A stretch of DNA of 64,000 nt from Microbacterium terricola (GTDB lineage: Bacteria; Actinomycetota; Actinomycetes; Actinomycetales; Microbacteriaceae), in the NCBI RefSeq assembly GCF_027943945.1, contig NZ_AP027141.1, positions 1,984,001-2,048,000 of the forward strand. The letters run 5' to 3'. Position numbers and translations under genes: made by a program. The notes under the pieces are model-generated. The model was not told the DNA's origin and searched no databases. It saw nothing but the letters and a program-made list of their open reading frames with translations. This document shows positions 42,615-50,427 of the stretch, piece by piece. Positions within the stretch are counted from its first letter, which is position 1. Every line of letters begins with the position of its first letter.

Positions 42615-44108
42615 ATGGACGGATTCGCGGCGGTCGACTTCGAGTTCGCGCGGCAGGTGCTGCAGCGGGGCATCGCGGCGCTCTACCTGGTCGCCTTCGT
42701 CTCGAGCCTGAACCAGTTCCGCCCGCTCCTCGGCGAGCGCGGCCTCATGCCCGCGCCGGACCTCCTCGCCTGGGCCGCCTCCTCCCCCGCACGCGGCCGT
42801 CTGCTGCGCCCGACCCTGTTCCGCTGGGTCCGCTATTCCGACCGGATGCTGGTCGTCCTGTGCTGGCTCGGCATCGCCCTGTCCGCGACGCTCGTCGCCG
42901 GGCTGCCGCAGCTGTCCTGGCCATGGGTGCCGATGGCCGGCTTCCTGCTGCTCTGGCTCGGCTACATGTCGATCGTCAGCATCGGGCAGACGTTCTACGG
43001 GTTCGGGTGGGAGATGCTGCTGCTGGAGGCCGGCTTCCTGGCGGCGTTCCTCGGCTCGGACGACCAGCCGCCCCCGACGGTCGTGATCGTCCTGTTCTGG
43101 TGGCTGCTGTTTCGGCTCGAGTTCGGCGCCGGGATGATCAAGATCCGCGGCGGCCGGGAATGGCGCGACCTGTCCGCGCTCACGTACCACCACGAGACGC
43201 AGCCGATGCCGGGCCCGCTCAGCCGCCAGGCGCACCTGCTGCCGCGCGGGTTCCACGAGCTCGAGGTGCTCGGCAACCATTTCGCGCAGCTCGTCGTGCC
43301 GTTCTTCCTGTTTTTCCCGATCCTCGGGCTCTGGGTGCCCGGGCCCGTGCCCGCCCTCATCGGCGCGGTCGCCGCCGCGATCGTGATCGCCACGCAGACC
43401 TGGCTCGTGCTCACCGGCAACTTCGCGTGGCTCAATTGGGCGACCATCGTGCTCGCGTTCGCGACCATCGGCGTGCCGGGCATCGGCGCAGATGCCGCGG
43501 CACCGGCATCCGATCCGCCCTGGATGATCGACGGGATGCCGCTGCCCTGGCTGATCGTCACGGCGGCGGTCGCGCTGCTGTACGTCGTGCTGAGCTGGCC
43601 CGCGCTGCGCAACCTGTTCGCGCGGCGCCAGCTGATGAACGCGAGCTTCAACCGGTGGCAGCTCGCCAACGCCTACGGCGCGTTCGGCACGGTGACGAAG
43701 GAGCGGATCGAGATCGTCGTGGAGGCGACGCGCGATCCCGACCCGGATGCGGCGACCTGGCACGAGTACGGATTCAAGGGAAAGCCGGGCGACCTCACCC
43801 GCATCCCGCGCCAGTTCGCGCCGTACCACCTGCGGCTGGACTGGCTGATGTGGTTCCTGCCCCTCGGCACACCGCTCGAGGAGTGGTTCACGCCGTTCCT
43901 GGCGCAGCTGCTGCGGGCCGATCCGGCCACGCTGCGACTGCTGCGCCACGACCCGTTCGACGGCGAGCGCCCACGGTGGGTGCGCGCCGTCTCGTACCGC
44001 TACCGGTTCGCGACGCGCGCCGAGCACCGGGAGGGTGGCGTGGTGTGGGTGCGCGATCGCCGCCGGGTGGTGATCGGTCCGGCGCATCTGCCCGGTGAGG
44101 ACGGGTGA
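42615..44108 (+). CDS. Lipase maturation factor family membrane protein
   Basis: This 497-residue integral membrane protein is homologous to eukaryotic lipase maturation factor 1. It has about seven to eight hydrophobic helices in the first 330 residues, for example MLVVLCWLGIALSATLVAGL and LIGAVAAAIVIATQTWLVL. The central loop with GAGMIKIRGGREWRDLSALTYHHETQPMPGPLS (about 172-204) is strongly characteristic of the family. The soluble C-terminal domain holds PRQFAPYHLRLDWLMWF and WVRAVSYRYRF. In animals the protein helps fold lipases in the ER; its bacterial role is unknown. The ATG at 42615 begins the conserved FARQVLQRGIAALY helix in the correct place. Confidence 0.9.
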   Translation: MDGFAAVDFEFARQVLQRGIAALYLVAFVSSLNQFRPLLGERGLMPAPDLLAWAASSPARGRLLRPTLFRWVRYSDRMLVVLCWLGIALSATLVAGLPQLSWPWVPMAGFLLLWLGYMSIVSIGQTFYGFGWEMLLLEAGFLAAFLGSDDQPPPTVVIVLFWWLLFRLEFGAGMIKIRGGREWRDLSALTYHHETQPMPGPLSRQAHLLPRGFHELEVLGNHFAQLVVPFFLFFPILGLWVPGPVPALIGAVAAAIVIATQTWLVLTGNFAWLNWATIVLAFATIGVPGIGADAAAPASDPPWMIDGMPLPWLIVTAAVALLYVVLSWPALRNLFARRQLMNASFNRWQLANAYGAFGTVTKERIEIVVEATRDPDPDAATWHEYGFKGKPGDLTRIPRQFAPYHLRLDWLMWFLPLGTPLEEWFTPFLAQLLRADPATLRLLRHDPFDGERPRWVRAVSYRYRFATRAEHREGGVVWVRDRRRVVIGPAHLPGEDG

Positions 44109-44121
44109 GCCGTCCGGGCTC

Positions 44122-44207
44122 GTGCACAACTGCGGGGCGTCGTCCGCGACACGCCGGGGACGGATGCTGTCACCCGGCGTGTCGGGCAGGATCTCTCGCT
44201 GTTGTGC
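44122..44207. repeat. GTGCACAAC...GTTGTGC palindromic element (copy 1)
   Basis: This 86-nt interspersed element begins GTGCACAACTGCGGG and ends CTCGCTGTTGTGC. Inner arms GACACGCCGGG and CCCGGCGTGTC are perfect complements. It lies between the lipase-maturation-factor and GT2 genes. A second copy is at 46045. Confidence 0.75.
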
Positions 44208-44269
44208 TCGCGACGAACACGCGACGGCTCGCTGCCGCGGATGTGACCCACGGGACGCCCCGAGACCCC

Positions 44270-44275
44270 TAGGCT
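44270..44275 (+). promoter_or_regulatory. -10 box TAGGCT before GT2 gene
   Basis: TAGGCT lies 10 nt before the ATG at 44286. The spacing is a little longer than for the other leaderless candidates, and no ribosome site is seen. Confidence 0.4.
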
Positions 44276-44285
44276 GAGCCTCGCG

Positions 44286-45053
44286 ATGCCCGCCCTGTCT
44301 GTAGTGATCCCCTCGTACAACGACGCCGCCATGCTCCGCAGCTGCCTGGACGCTCTGGCGGTGCAGACGCGTGCCGTCGACGAGATCGTCGTGGTCGACA
44401 ACGGCAGCACCGATGCGACCGCGGCCGTCGCCCGCGCCGCCGGGGCGCGGGTCGTCACCGAGAGCATCCGGGGCGTCCTGCCCGCCACCGCCGCGGGGTT
44501 CGATGCCGCTCGGGGCGACCTGCTGGCCCGGCTCGACGCCGACTCCGTGCCGCCGCCGGACTGGGCCGCGCGCGTGGTCGCCGCCTTCGAGGACGACCGC
44601 GGTCTTGACGCCCTGAGTGGCCCCGGCGCCTTCTACGGCGGGAGCCCGCTCACGCACTGGGTGGCGGAGCACCTCTACATCGGGGCGTACCGGGTCGTGG
44701 TCGGCGGCATCATGGGCCATCCCGTCCTGTACGGCTCGAACCTCGCGCTCCGCGCCGACACCTGGCGCGACGTCCGGACCAGGGTGCACCGCACGATGGC
44801 CGACGTGCACGACGACTTCGACATCTGCATGAACCTCGAGCCGGGCACGAACATCCGCTTCGACATGGACCTCGTCGTCGGCGTGTCCGCCCGCCCGTTC
44901 GCGACCTTCGCCGGCTTCGGCCGCAGGGTGCGGGTCGGGCTGAGCACGCTCGCGCTCAACGCCCGCGAGGAGTCGCTGATCTCGCGGCGCAGCGCGTGGC
45001 GGCGCGCCGCCCGTGGTCCTCAACTCGAGCCGGACGTGTCCACCTCGTCGTAG
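44286..45053 (+). CDS. GT2-family glycosyltransferase
   Basis: This 255-residue soluble glycosyltransferase has an N-terminal nucleotide-binding unit (LSVVIPSYNDAAMLRSCLDAL, EIVVVDNGSTDAT), the DxD-type metal motif RLDADSVPPPDW near residue 80, and the acceptor-side residues MADVHDDFDICMNLEPG. The protein lacks a membrane domain, so it probably works at the inner face of the membrane on a lipid-linked acceptor. The donor and acceptor are unknown. Its 3' end overlaps the 3' end of the convergent hydrolase gene by 34 nt, so both genes use the same bases for their C-terminal residues. Confidence 0.88.
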   Translation: MPALSVVIPSYNDAAMLRSCLDALAVQTRAVDEIVVVDNGSTDATAAVARAAGARVVTESIRGVLPATAAGFDAARGDLLARLDADSVPPPDWAARVVAAFEDDRGLDALSGPGAFYGGSPLTHWVAEHLYIGAYRVVVGGIMGHPVLYGSNLALRADTWRDVRTRVHRTMADVHDDFDICMNLEPGTNIRFDMDLVVGVSARPFATFAGFGRRVRVGLSTLALNAREESLISRRSAWRRAARGPQLEPDVSTSS

Positions 45054-45967
45054 AGCGCCACGAGATCGCGGCTGAGCTCGTGCGGAGTCGTCTCGCACGG
45101 GCTGTGGCCGGTCGTGTACAGCGCGAGGCGCGCGCCCAGCCGCTCGGCGAACGCGCGATGCGCCGCGCCGGGCCAGAGATCGTGGTGCCCGGCGGCGACG
45201 AAGATCGGGATGCCGGTGCGCCGCAGCGGCGCGTCGAGGTCGGGCGTCGCGCGCATCAGCCCGATGACGTCGCGCACACTGTCGCGCCGGGTCAGGGAGA
45301 ACCGCGCCCGCGCGAACGCCACGCGTCCCGGCTTCACCCGGTTCAGGTTGTTGCGCACGCCCCAGATCATCAGTGCCGCACCCGCGGACGGCGGCGTCCA
45401 CCGCGACATCGGCCCGAGCACCTTCACGTCGCGGAACGCCTGACCCGAGATCGGCGGGCAGCCCAGCAGGCTCAGTGAGGCGACGAGGTCGCGCCGGTGC
45501 ACCGCGACGAGCTGCGCGACCGTCCCCGCGAACGAGTACCCGAGCAGATGCGCGGGCTCCGGCAGGGTCTCGAGCACCGCGACCAGGTCGTCTTCGAAGA
45601 GCGGGTGGTCGTAGTGCGGGCGCGGCGGCGAGAGCCGCTCGGGGCCGGCGGCGGCTGATTCGTACTGCCCGGCGAGGTCGAAGCTGATGACCCGGAACCC
45701 CGCTGCGGCCAGCAGCGGCGCCATCAGCACGAAGTCCTCCTTCGACCCGGTGACGCCCGGCACGAGTACGACGGGGCACCCGTCGATCGGGCCGATCTCG
45801 AACCCGGCGAGCTCCCCGCTCGGGACGGTGAACGCGACCCGACGGAACCCCGCCGGGAGGACCGCCCAGTCGCGATCGGGCAGCGCCGCGTCGAGGCCCT
45901 GCGCGTCGGCGGCGGTCAGCGACCGGACGTCGACGACGGCTCCGACATCCGATGTGTCCCGCGTCAC
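45020..45967 (-). CDS. Alpha/beta hydrolase (315 aa)
   Basis: This alpha/beta-fold hydrolase is longer than the family minimum because of an N-terminal extension of about 45 residues. The conserved strand VVLVPGVTGSKEDFVLM provides the oxyanion hole. HLLGYSFAGTVAQLV has the nucleophile elbow G-Y-S-F-A-G near residue 143, IFVAAGHHDLWPG gives the acid, and LYTTGHSPCETTP gives the catalytic His near residue 290. The substrate is unknown. It shares 34 nt of its end with the convergent GT2 gene. A repeat-containing intergenic region lies upstream. Confidence 0.87.
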   Translation of the reverse strand: MTRDTSDVGAVVDVRSLTAADAQGLDAALPDRDWAVLPAGFRRVAFTVPSGELAGFEIGPIDGCPVVLVPGVTGSKEDFVLMAPLLAAAGFRVISFDLAGQYESAAAGPERLSPPRPHYDHPLFEDDLVAVLETLPEPAHLLGYSFAGTVAQLVAVHRRDLVASLSLLGCPPISGQAFRDVKVLGPMSRWTPPSAGAALMIWGVRNNLNRVKPGRVAFARARFSLTRRDSVRDVIGLMRATPDLDAPLRRTGIPIFVAAGHHDLWPGAAHRAFAERLGARLALYTTGHSPCETTPHELSRDLVALYDEVDTSGSS

Positions 45968-46233
45968 GATCGAATGCTAGCGACCGCCGGCGCGCCCGGG
46001 GCCGATGCGCGCCCGCGCCGCGCGTCGCCGGCGGTCTCGTCGCCGTGCACAACCGCGGGAGATTTCCGGCGACACGCCGGTCGGCCGGCCACCCGGGCGG
46101 CGTGTCACCCCGGATCTCCCGCTGTTGTGCTCGACCCGGCGGGGCGGGTTCGAGACCGCGGGGCGGATGGCCCAATACGCTGTGGATGCTGCAGACCGCT
46201 GACACCAGCGATCCCCGACGGAGAGGATGCCCC
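45968..46233. other. 266-nt intergenic region with palindromic element
   Basis: No gene is seen here apart from the element at 46045-46130. The region separates a minus-strand gene from a plus-strand gene, so both promoters should lie here, but no clear -35/-10 pair could be chosen. Confidence 0.6.
46045..46130. repeat. GTGCACAAC...GTTGTGC palindromic element (copy 2)
   Basis: GCACAACCGCGGGAGAT (46047-46063) pairs with ATCTCCCGCTGTTGTGC (46114-46130) with one mismatch. The inner arms GACACGCCG (46071-46079) and CGGCGTGTC (46099-46107) are perfect. It has the same end-to-end length as copy 1 at 44122. Confidence 0.8.
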
Positions 46234-46623
46234 ATGACCGACGCACAAGCCGGCTGGTACGACGACGGCACGGGAACCACGAGGTGGTGGGACGGCCAGG
46301 CGTGGACCGACACCGTGCAGCCGCCCGCACCGAAAGCTCCCGGTCTCGACGGAGTGATCGCCCGAGCCCAAGCGGATGCTGTGGCCGGCGCCCAGCCACG
46401 GCCCGCGCCGGCGGGCATGAGCTACGTCGTGCTCCAGGTCGTGCTGAAGGAGAAGTTCTTCGGCAGCGGATCAGGCAATCTCACCGAGCTGGAGAAGGCG
46501 ATCAACGCGCAGGCCGCGCTCGGCTACCGCCTGCACACGATCACCACGGCCTCGTCGGGGACCGGCGGATTCGGCGGCGGCGACCGCATCCAGGCGACTC
46601 TGGTCTTCGAGCGGCTCACCTGA
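46234..46623 (+). CDS. DUF2510 + DUF4177-like small protein
   Basis: This 129-residue protein has a short N-terminal DUF2510 motif (AGWYDDGTGTTRWWDGQAWT, residues 6-25), a domain common at the ends of actinobacterial membrane or exported proteins. A proline-rich linker leads to a C-terminal domain (about 62-129) with YVVLQVVLKEKFFG, LEKAINAQAALGYRLHTIT and IQATLVFERLT, which resembles DUF4177. No transmembrane segment is present. The ATG has GGAGAGG 7 nt upstream. The function is unknown. The VOC gene starts 5 nt after its stop and is probably co-transcribed. Confidence 0.82.
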   Translation: MTDAQAGWYDDGTGTTRWWDGQAWTDTVQPPAPKAPGLDGVIARAQADAVAGAQPRPAPAGMSYVVLQVVLKEKFFGSGSGNLTELEKAINAQAALGYRLHTITTASSGTGGFGGGDRIQATLVFERLT

Positions 46624-46628
46624 GGCAC

Positions 46629-47042
46629 ATGCCTGTCTTCGACCATCTCGGCGTCTCCGTCGACGACCTCCCGACCGCGATCGCGCAGTTCGATCCGGTG
46701 ATGACCGCCCTGGGCTTCACGCGCTACGACGCGGACAACGGGGTCTCGTGGCACACCGAGGGCGAGACCGAGTTCATCCTCCTGCCGGCCAGCCAACCCG
46801 GCACCGGTCCGCACCGGCACGGCCGGGTCGGATGGCAGCACCTCGCCTTCGCGGTCGACTCGCGCGCCGAGGTCGACCGCCTGCACGAGATCGCTGTGGA
46901 TGCCGGCTGGTCGGTCGTACGCGCGCCGAAGCTGTACCCGCGCTTCAACGACCGCTACTACGCCGCGTTCCTGGAGGACGCCAACGGCATCCGCATCGAG
47001 TTCATGCACAACCCAGGGCCGGAGCCGGCGCCAGAGGACTAG
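46629..47042 (+). CDS. VOC-family (glyoxalase-like) protein
   Basis: This 137-residue protein has one vicinal oxygen chelate domain. The start PVFDHLGVSVDDLPTAIAQFD supplies the first metal His (His6). GRVGWQHLAFAVDSRAEVDRLH supplies the second His on the paired beta-alpha-beta unit, and YYAAFLEDANGIRIEFMH ends in the metal-binding Glu. Such proteins act as glyoxalase, dioxygenase or resistance enzymes, and the substrate cannot be predicted. It follows the DUF2510 gene by 5 nt. Its stop codon overlaps the stop of the convergent gene at 47039. Confidence 0.88.
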   Translation: MPVFDHLGVSVDDLPTAIAQFDPVMTALGFTRYDADNGVSWHTEGETEFILLPASQPGTGPHRHGRVGWQHLAFAVDSRAEVDRLHEIAVDAGWSVVRAPKLYPRFNDRYYAAFLEDANGIRIEFMHNPGPEPAPED

Positions 47043-47791
47043 CCGCGCGGGCTGTCCCCGTCGGTCCGCGGCTCGTCGCCCTCGGCGACCTCGGGTGATT
47101 CGACCGTCCGTTCCGTCTCGTCGACGCCCGCCTTCTCGGCCGGCGTCTCATCACGCTCGGGCGACGCATCCGCTTCGCCCTCATGCGCGGCCGCGAAACG
47201 GCCGAGCGACTTCCACGTCGACCGCACGCCCGTGATCGCGTCGAGCACGCGCCGCGTCGTGGCCGTGCCGTGCTCCTCGAGATGCCGCCGCAGCCCGACC
47301 GCGTCGATGACCTTGTCCGCAGCATCGTGCGAGATGAGGTTCTGCTCGACCGCCCGCCGCACCCGCCCGTCGAGGCGGGGCCAGTCCGTGGCGTGCGGGT
47401 CGAAGGTCTCGCCGAGCACCCGCGCGAGCCGCTCGTCGAGGTCACCGAGGTCGGAGACCAGCACGCTGAACACCGACCCGGCGTACCGCTCCCCCGGGCC
47501 CGGCTGGCTGATGAGCCCGTCGTCCTCGTCGGGTCTCGCAGCGGCGAGCGCGGTGCGCAGCCGCGCCTCCAGCACCGGATCCGCCACGATCACCGAGATC
47601 GGCACCGCCGCGAGGTCGCCCAGCGCCTCGGCGACCTGCTCCCGACCCGATCGCGCGAGCAGCGACTCGACCCCCTTGGCGGCATGCCGACCGACGGGGC
47701 GCTCGCGGCGTCGCTGGACGGCGGATGCTGCGCCGATCCCCGCCAGCGCGACCACGCCGACCAGCAGCACCACCGTGACGGCGACGTTCAT
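47039..47791 (-). CDS. Hypothetical membrane-anchored protein (250 aa)
   Basis: The protein starts with one transmembrane helix (NVAVTVVLLVGVVALAGIGAASA, residues 2-24) followed by a basic stop-transfer region (QRRRERPVGRH). The soluble part is acidic and mostly helical, with no motif I recognise, and the C-terminal 50 residues are strongly acidic (ESPEVAEGDEPRTDGDSP). Its start overlaps the stop of the upstream gene (ATGA at 47791), so it forms a two-gene operon with the membrane protein at 47788-48222. The two proteins may form a complex in the membrane; the role is unknown. Confidence 0.72.
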   Translation of the reverse strand: MNVAVTVVLLVGVVALAGIGAASAVQRRRERPVGRHAAKGVESLLARSGREQVAEALGDLAAVPISVIVADPVLEARLRTALAAARPDEDDGLISQPGPGERYAGSVFSVLVSDLGDLDERLARVLGETFDPHATDWPRLDGRVRRAVEQNLISHDAADKVIDAVGLRRHLEEHGTATTRRVLDAITGVRSTWKSLGRFAAAHEGEADASPERDETPAEKAGVDETERTVESPEVAEGDEPRTDGDSPRG

Positions 47792-48222
47792 GGTGACGCA
47801 CTCCCCCGTGGCAGCGGGCCGATGGCGAGGAGGTCGCCGAGGATCGCGTGGGCGACGATGTACTCGCGCTGCACCCGCGCGGCGGCGACATGCAGCAGCA
47901 CTCCGACGCCGACGACGAGCGCCGACACGATGAGCGCGGGGATCACGAGCAGCAGATCGATGAGGTCGTCCGCCGCGGGCACGATCACCGCGACGAGCAG
48001 GGCGGTGAGCAGGCCTGCGCCGAAGCCGGCGACGGCCCGAGCGCGGACGATCAGCTGGTCGTACCGGCGGGCGTAGAGCGTCTCGAGGCGGTCGGTCGGC
48101 TCCGCGACCTGACCCGCAGCCAGTTCGACCAGGTCACCGATCGTGATCGGCCAGGTGTCGGCGATCAGCGGGACCCGGCGCAGCCGCGCACCCTCGATGC
48201 CGCTCGGCGCCGCCCCCGTCAT
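47788..48222 (-). CDS. Hypothetical two-helix membrane protein (144 aa)
   Basis: The ATG at 48222 is preceded on the minus strand by TAGATT, about 9 nt upstream, which again suggests a leaderless message. Residues 1-60 are soluble. Two adjacent transmembrane helices follow (about 68-86, VAGFGAGLLTALLVAVIVP, and 91-113, DLLLVIPALIVSALVVGVGVLL), and the end is a helical cytosolic tail. No family was recognised. It is the first gene of the pair with the 250-aa anchored protein. Confidence 0.7.
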   Translation of the reverse strand: MTGAAPSGIEGARLRRVPLIADTWPITIGDLVELAAGQVAEPTDRLETLYARRYDQLIVRARAVAGFGAGLLTALLVAVIVPAADDLIDLLLVIPALIVSALVVGVGVLLHVAAARVQREYIVAHAILGDLLAIGPLPRGSASP

Positions 48223-48301
48223 GCCGAGCAATCTAGGGGATCCGACCCGCCGACACCACCGGCGCCGCGATCGACCCCAAGCCGGAGGGGATGATGGAAC
48301 C

Positions 48302-48739
48302 ATGCCCGCCGCTCATCGCCCCGGTCTCCGGGTCACCTCGGGAGTCACGATCCCCGAGTCGGAGCTGTCGTGGCGGTTCTCGCGGTCATCCGGGCCGGGT
48401 GGGCAGGGCGTGAACACCGCGGATTCCCGCGCCGAGCTCGTATGGGATGCCGCGGGCTCCGCGGCGCTGTCGGAGCTTCAGCGCGAGCGGGTCCTCGAGC
48501 GCCTGGGCGGCCGCCTCGTCGACGGCGTCCTGACGATCGCCGCCTCCGAGTACCGCTCGCAGCTGCGCAACCGGGATGCGGCGCGGGAGCGGCTGGTCGC
48601 CCTGATCGCGGACGCCCTGCGGCCACCTGCACCGCAGCGCCGGCCGACGAAGCCGTCCCGCGGAGCCAAGGAACGGCGCCTCGACGAGAAGAAGCGTCGG
48701 ACCGACGTGAAGCGTCTGCGGCGACCGCCCCTCGACTGA
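48302..48739 (+). CDS. arfB: Peptidyl-tRNA hydrolase ArfB (ribosome rescue)
   Basis: ArfB releases ribosomes stalled without a stop codon. The 145-residue protein has a release-factor-like catalytic domain with SGPGGQGVNTADSRAEL (about 30-46), whose GGQ motif hydrolyses peptidyl-tRNA. The C-terminal tail is strongly basic (PTKPSRGAKERRLDEKKRRTD), which in E. coli ArfB enters the empty mRNA channel. The codon-reading domain of ordinary release factors is absent, as expected. The ATG at 48302 begins the family region. The gene stands alone, divergent from the preceding membrane-protein pair. Confidence 0.93.
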   Translation: MPAAHRPGLRVTSGVTIPESELSWRFSRSSGPGGQGVNTADSRAELVWDAAGSAALSELQRERVLERLGGRLVDGVLTIAASEYRSQLRNRDAARERLVALIADALRPPAPQRRPTKPSRGAKERRLDEKKRRTDVKRLRRPPLD

Positions 48740-48863
48740 GCCTCACCGCCGGGCCATCGACCCGCGACCGCATGCCGCGACCGGCCGAGTATCCAGGGCG
48801 TCGGGACAATACGCGCACCCGACCGCGATGACAACCCCGCCGGGAGTTCGTGGCGCGCCGACT

Positions 48864-48869
48864 TAGCCT
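48864..48869 (+). promoter_or_regulatory. -10 box TAGCCT at the head of the stress operon
   Basis: TAGCCT lies 8 nt before the ATG at 48878, the first gene of the run that leads to manganese catalase. No convincing -35 was seen. Confidence 0.45.
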
Positions 48870-48877
48870 TCGGCACT

Positions 48878-49567
48878 ATGACCTCCAACGAGCACAACGG
48901 CCGAGTGGCCGAGCCCGCGACCACCGCACCGACCAGCGCTCGCCGCCCGGCCGATGCCCCGACCTACGTCCCCGCCGAGCAGGCGAACGCCGAGTCGGGT
49001 CGCGCCGCGCACGAAGCCGTCCTCGCTCAGGAGAAGAGCCGCTTCGGCGGCTTCAAGTTCGGCTCCGCCTTCTTCGGCTGGCTGACCGCCACCGGCGCTG
49101 CCGTGCTGCTCACCGCCCTCGCGACGGCGATCGGCGCCGTCGTCGGCCTGAACACCGGCGCCAGCCCGGAGCGGGCCGCGGAGGATGCGACAGCATCCGG
49201 CGCGACCGGCATCTGGGGCGCGATCGTCCTGGGCGTCGTGCTCCTGCTCTCGTACTACGCCGGCGGGTACGTCGCCGGGCGGATGGCGCGGTTCGACGGA
49301 CTCAAGCAGGGTCTCGCCGTGTGGCTGTGGGCCGTGGTCATCGCCGTGGTCGTGGCCATCGTCGCCGCGATCGCCGGCACCCAGACCGACATGTTCTCGA
49401 CCCTCGGCGGGCTCCCGAAGATCCCGGTCTCGGCGGAGTCCGCGACCCTCGCCGCGATCCTCCCGGCCGTGGGCGCTGCGGTCGTCGCCCTCGTCGGCGC
49501 GCTCCTCGGCGGCCTCGCCGGCATGCGCTTCCACCGCAGGGTCGACCGCGTCGGGCTCGACCGATAG
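48878..49567 (+). CDS. Conserved four-helix membrane protein (229 aa)
   Basis: The first 65 residues are hydrophilic (AEPATTAPTSARRP). Four transmembrane helices follow (about 65-90, 112-130, 148-168 and 195-215), with a Gly-rich central segment YYAGGYVAGRMARFDGLKQGLAVW between helices 2 and 3. This pattern resembles the small YrzE/TIGR04086-like membrane proteins, whose function is unknown. It heads a run of plus-strand genes coding for membrane and stress proteins; the next gene starts 98 nt later with its own ribosome site. Confidence 0.78.
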   Translation: MTSNEHNGRVAEPATTAPTSARRPADAPTYVPAEQANAESGRAAHEAVLAQEKSRFGGFKFGSAFFGWLTATGAAVLLTALATAIGAVVGLNTGASPERAAEDATASGATGIWGAIVLGVVLLLSYYAGGYVAGRMARFDGLKQGLAVWLWAVVIAVVVAIVAAIAGTQTDMFSTLGGLPKIPVSAESATLAAILPAVGAAVVALVGALLGGLAGMRFHRRVDRVGLDR

Positions 49568-49665
49568 CCCCGCACGCCCCCACAAACCCTCAGGCCAGCC
49601 GGAACCGACGGAGACCTGTCACGCCCGCTTCCGAACACGGAACGGTCCAGCGAGAAGGAGACACC

Positions 49666-50427
49666 ATGTCAGATGGCAACAGCGCCGTGGGCGGCACCCA
49701 GCCCTACGGCACACAGCCCTACGGCACCCAGCCCAACGGCACCCAGCCCAACGGCACCCAGCCCAGCACGGCGTCCGACGACGCGTCCACCGGGACGCCG
49801 AGCACGGTCGACACCGTCAAGGACGAGGCCGGCGAGCTGAAGGACACCGCGAAGGACGCGGCGAAGGACGTCGCCGGCACGGCGAAGGACGAAGCGGTCT
49901 CGGTCGCCCGGGAGACCAAAGCGCAGGCGATCGACCTCTACCATCAGACGCGCAGCGACCTGACCGATCAGGCCGCGACGCAGCAGGCGCGCCTCGCCGC
50001 GGGCCTCGGTGCCCTGGGCGACGAGCTCGGGTCGATGGCACGCAACTCGGACGGCTCCGGTCTCGCCGCCGACCTCGTGCAGCGGGTGTCCGACCGCGCC
50101 TCCGGCGCCGCATCCTGGCTCGACAGCCGCGACCCCGCCGGCGTGCTGAGCGACGTCAAGGCGTTCGCACGGTCACGTCCGGTTCTGTTCATCGGTGCGG
50201 CGCTGCTCGCAGGTCTGGTGGCCGGTCGCCTGACCCGCGCCCTCGCGGCCAACGCGAAGGACGAGGCCGACGCCGGCACACCGGCACCCGCAACATCCGT
50301 TCCCGCCGACGCTCCGCCGGTGCCCGACACCGCACCGGCCTACGACTCGCCGCTCTACGCCGAGTCCGCTGCCCGGTTCGACACGACCGCCGGGGAGCGT
50401 TCGCATGAGCGATCCGACACCCTCTGA
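49666..50427 (+). CDS. Stress-associated membrane protein with GTQP repeats
   Basis: This 253-residue protein starts at 49666 behind GAGAAGGAG. Residues 10-34 are five copies of a five-residue repeat GTQP(Y/N/S) encoded by 15-bp units. A charged helical stretch rich in Lys, Asp and Ala follows (KDEAGELKDTAKDAAKDVAG, similar to CsbD and LEA-type sequences). A helical domain leads to one transmembrane helix near 168-190 (SRPVLFIGAALLAGLVAGRL), and the tail is Pro/Ala-rich. This is the membrane component often found with Holin-X and DUF3618 proteins. Its end overlaps the next gene by 23 nt. Confidence 0.8.
   Translation: MSDGNSAVGGTQPYGTQPYGTQPNGTQPNGTQPSTASDDASTGTPSTVDTVKDEAGELKDTAKDAAKDVAGTAKDEAVSVARETKAQAIDLYHQTRSDLTDQAATQQARLAAGLGALGDELGSMARNSDGSGLAADLVQRVSDRASGAASWLDSRDPAGVLSDVKAFARSRPVLFIGAALLAGLVAGRLTRALAANAKDEADAGTPAPATSVPADAPPVPDTAPAYDSPLYAESAARFDTTAGERSHERSDTL
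49693..49767 (+). repeat. Five 15-bp tandem repeats (GTQPx)
   Basis: The unit GGCACCCAGCCC(T/A)AC occurs five times in tandem (49693-49767) with few changes. It encodes GTQPY, GTQPY, GTQPN, GTQPN and GTQPS. Confidence 0.9.

Noticed and set aside
42507-46418. A minus-strand open frame of about 1300 codons across csbD, the LMF homologue, the GT2 gene and repeats.
   Set aside because: It runs through several well-supported genes and intergenic palindromes. Only the part from 45020 to 45967, in a different frame, codes for a recognisable protein.
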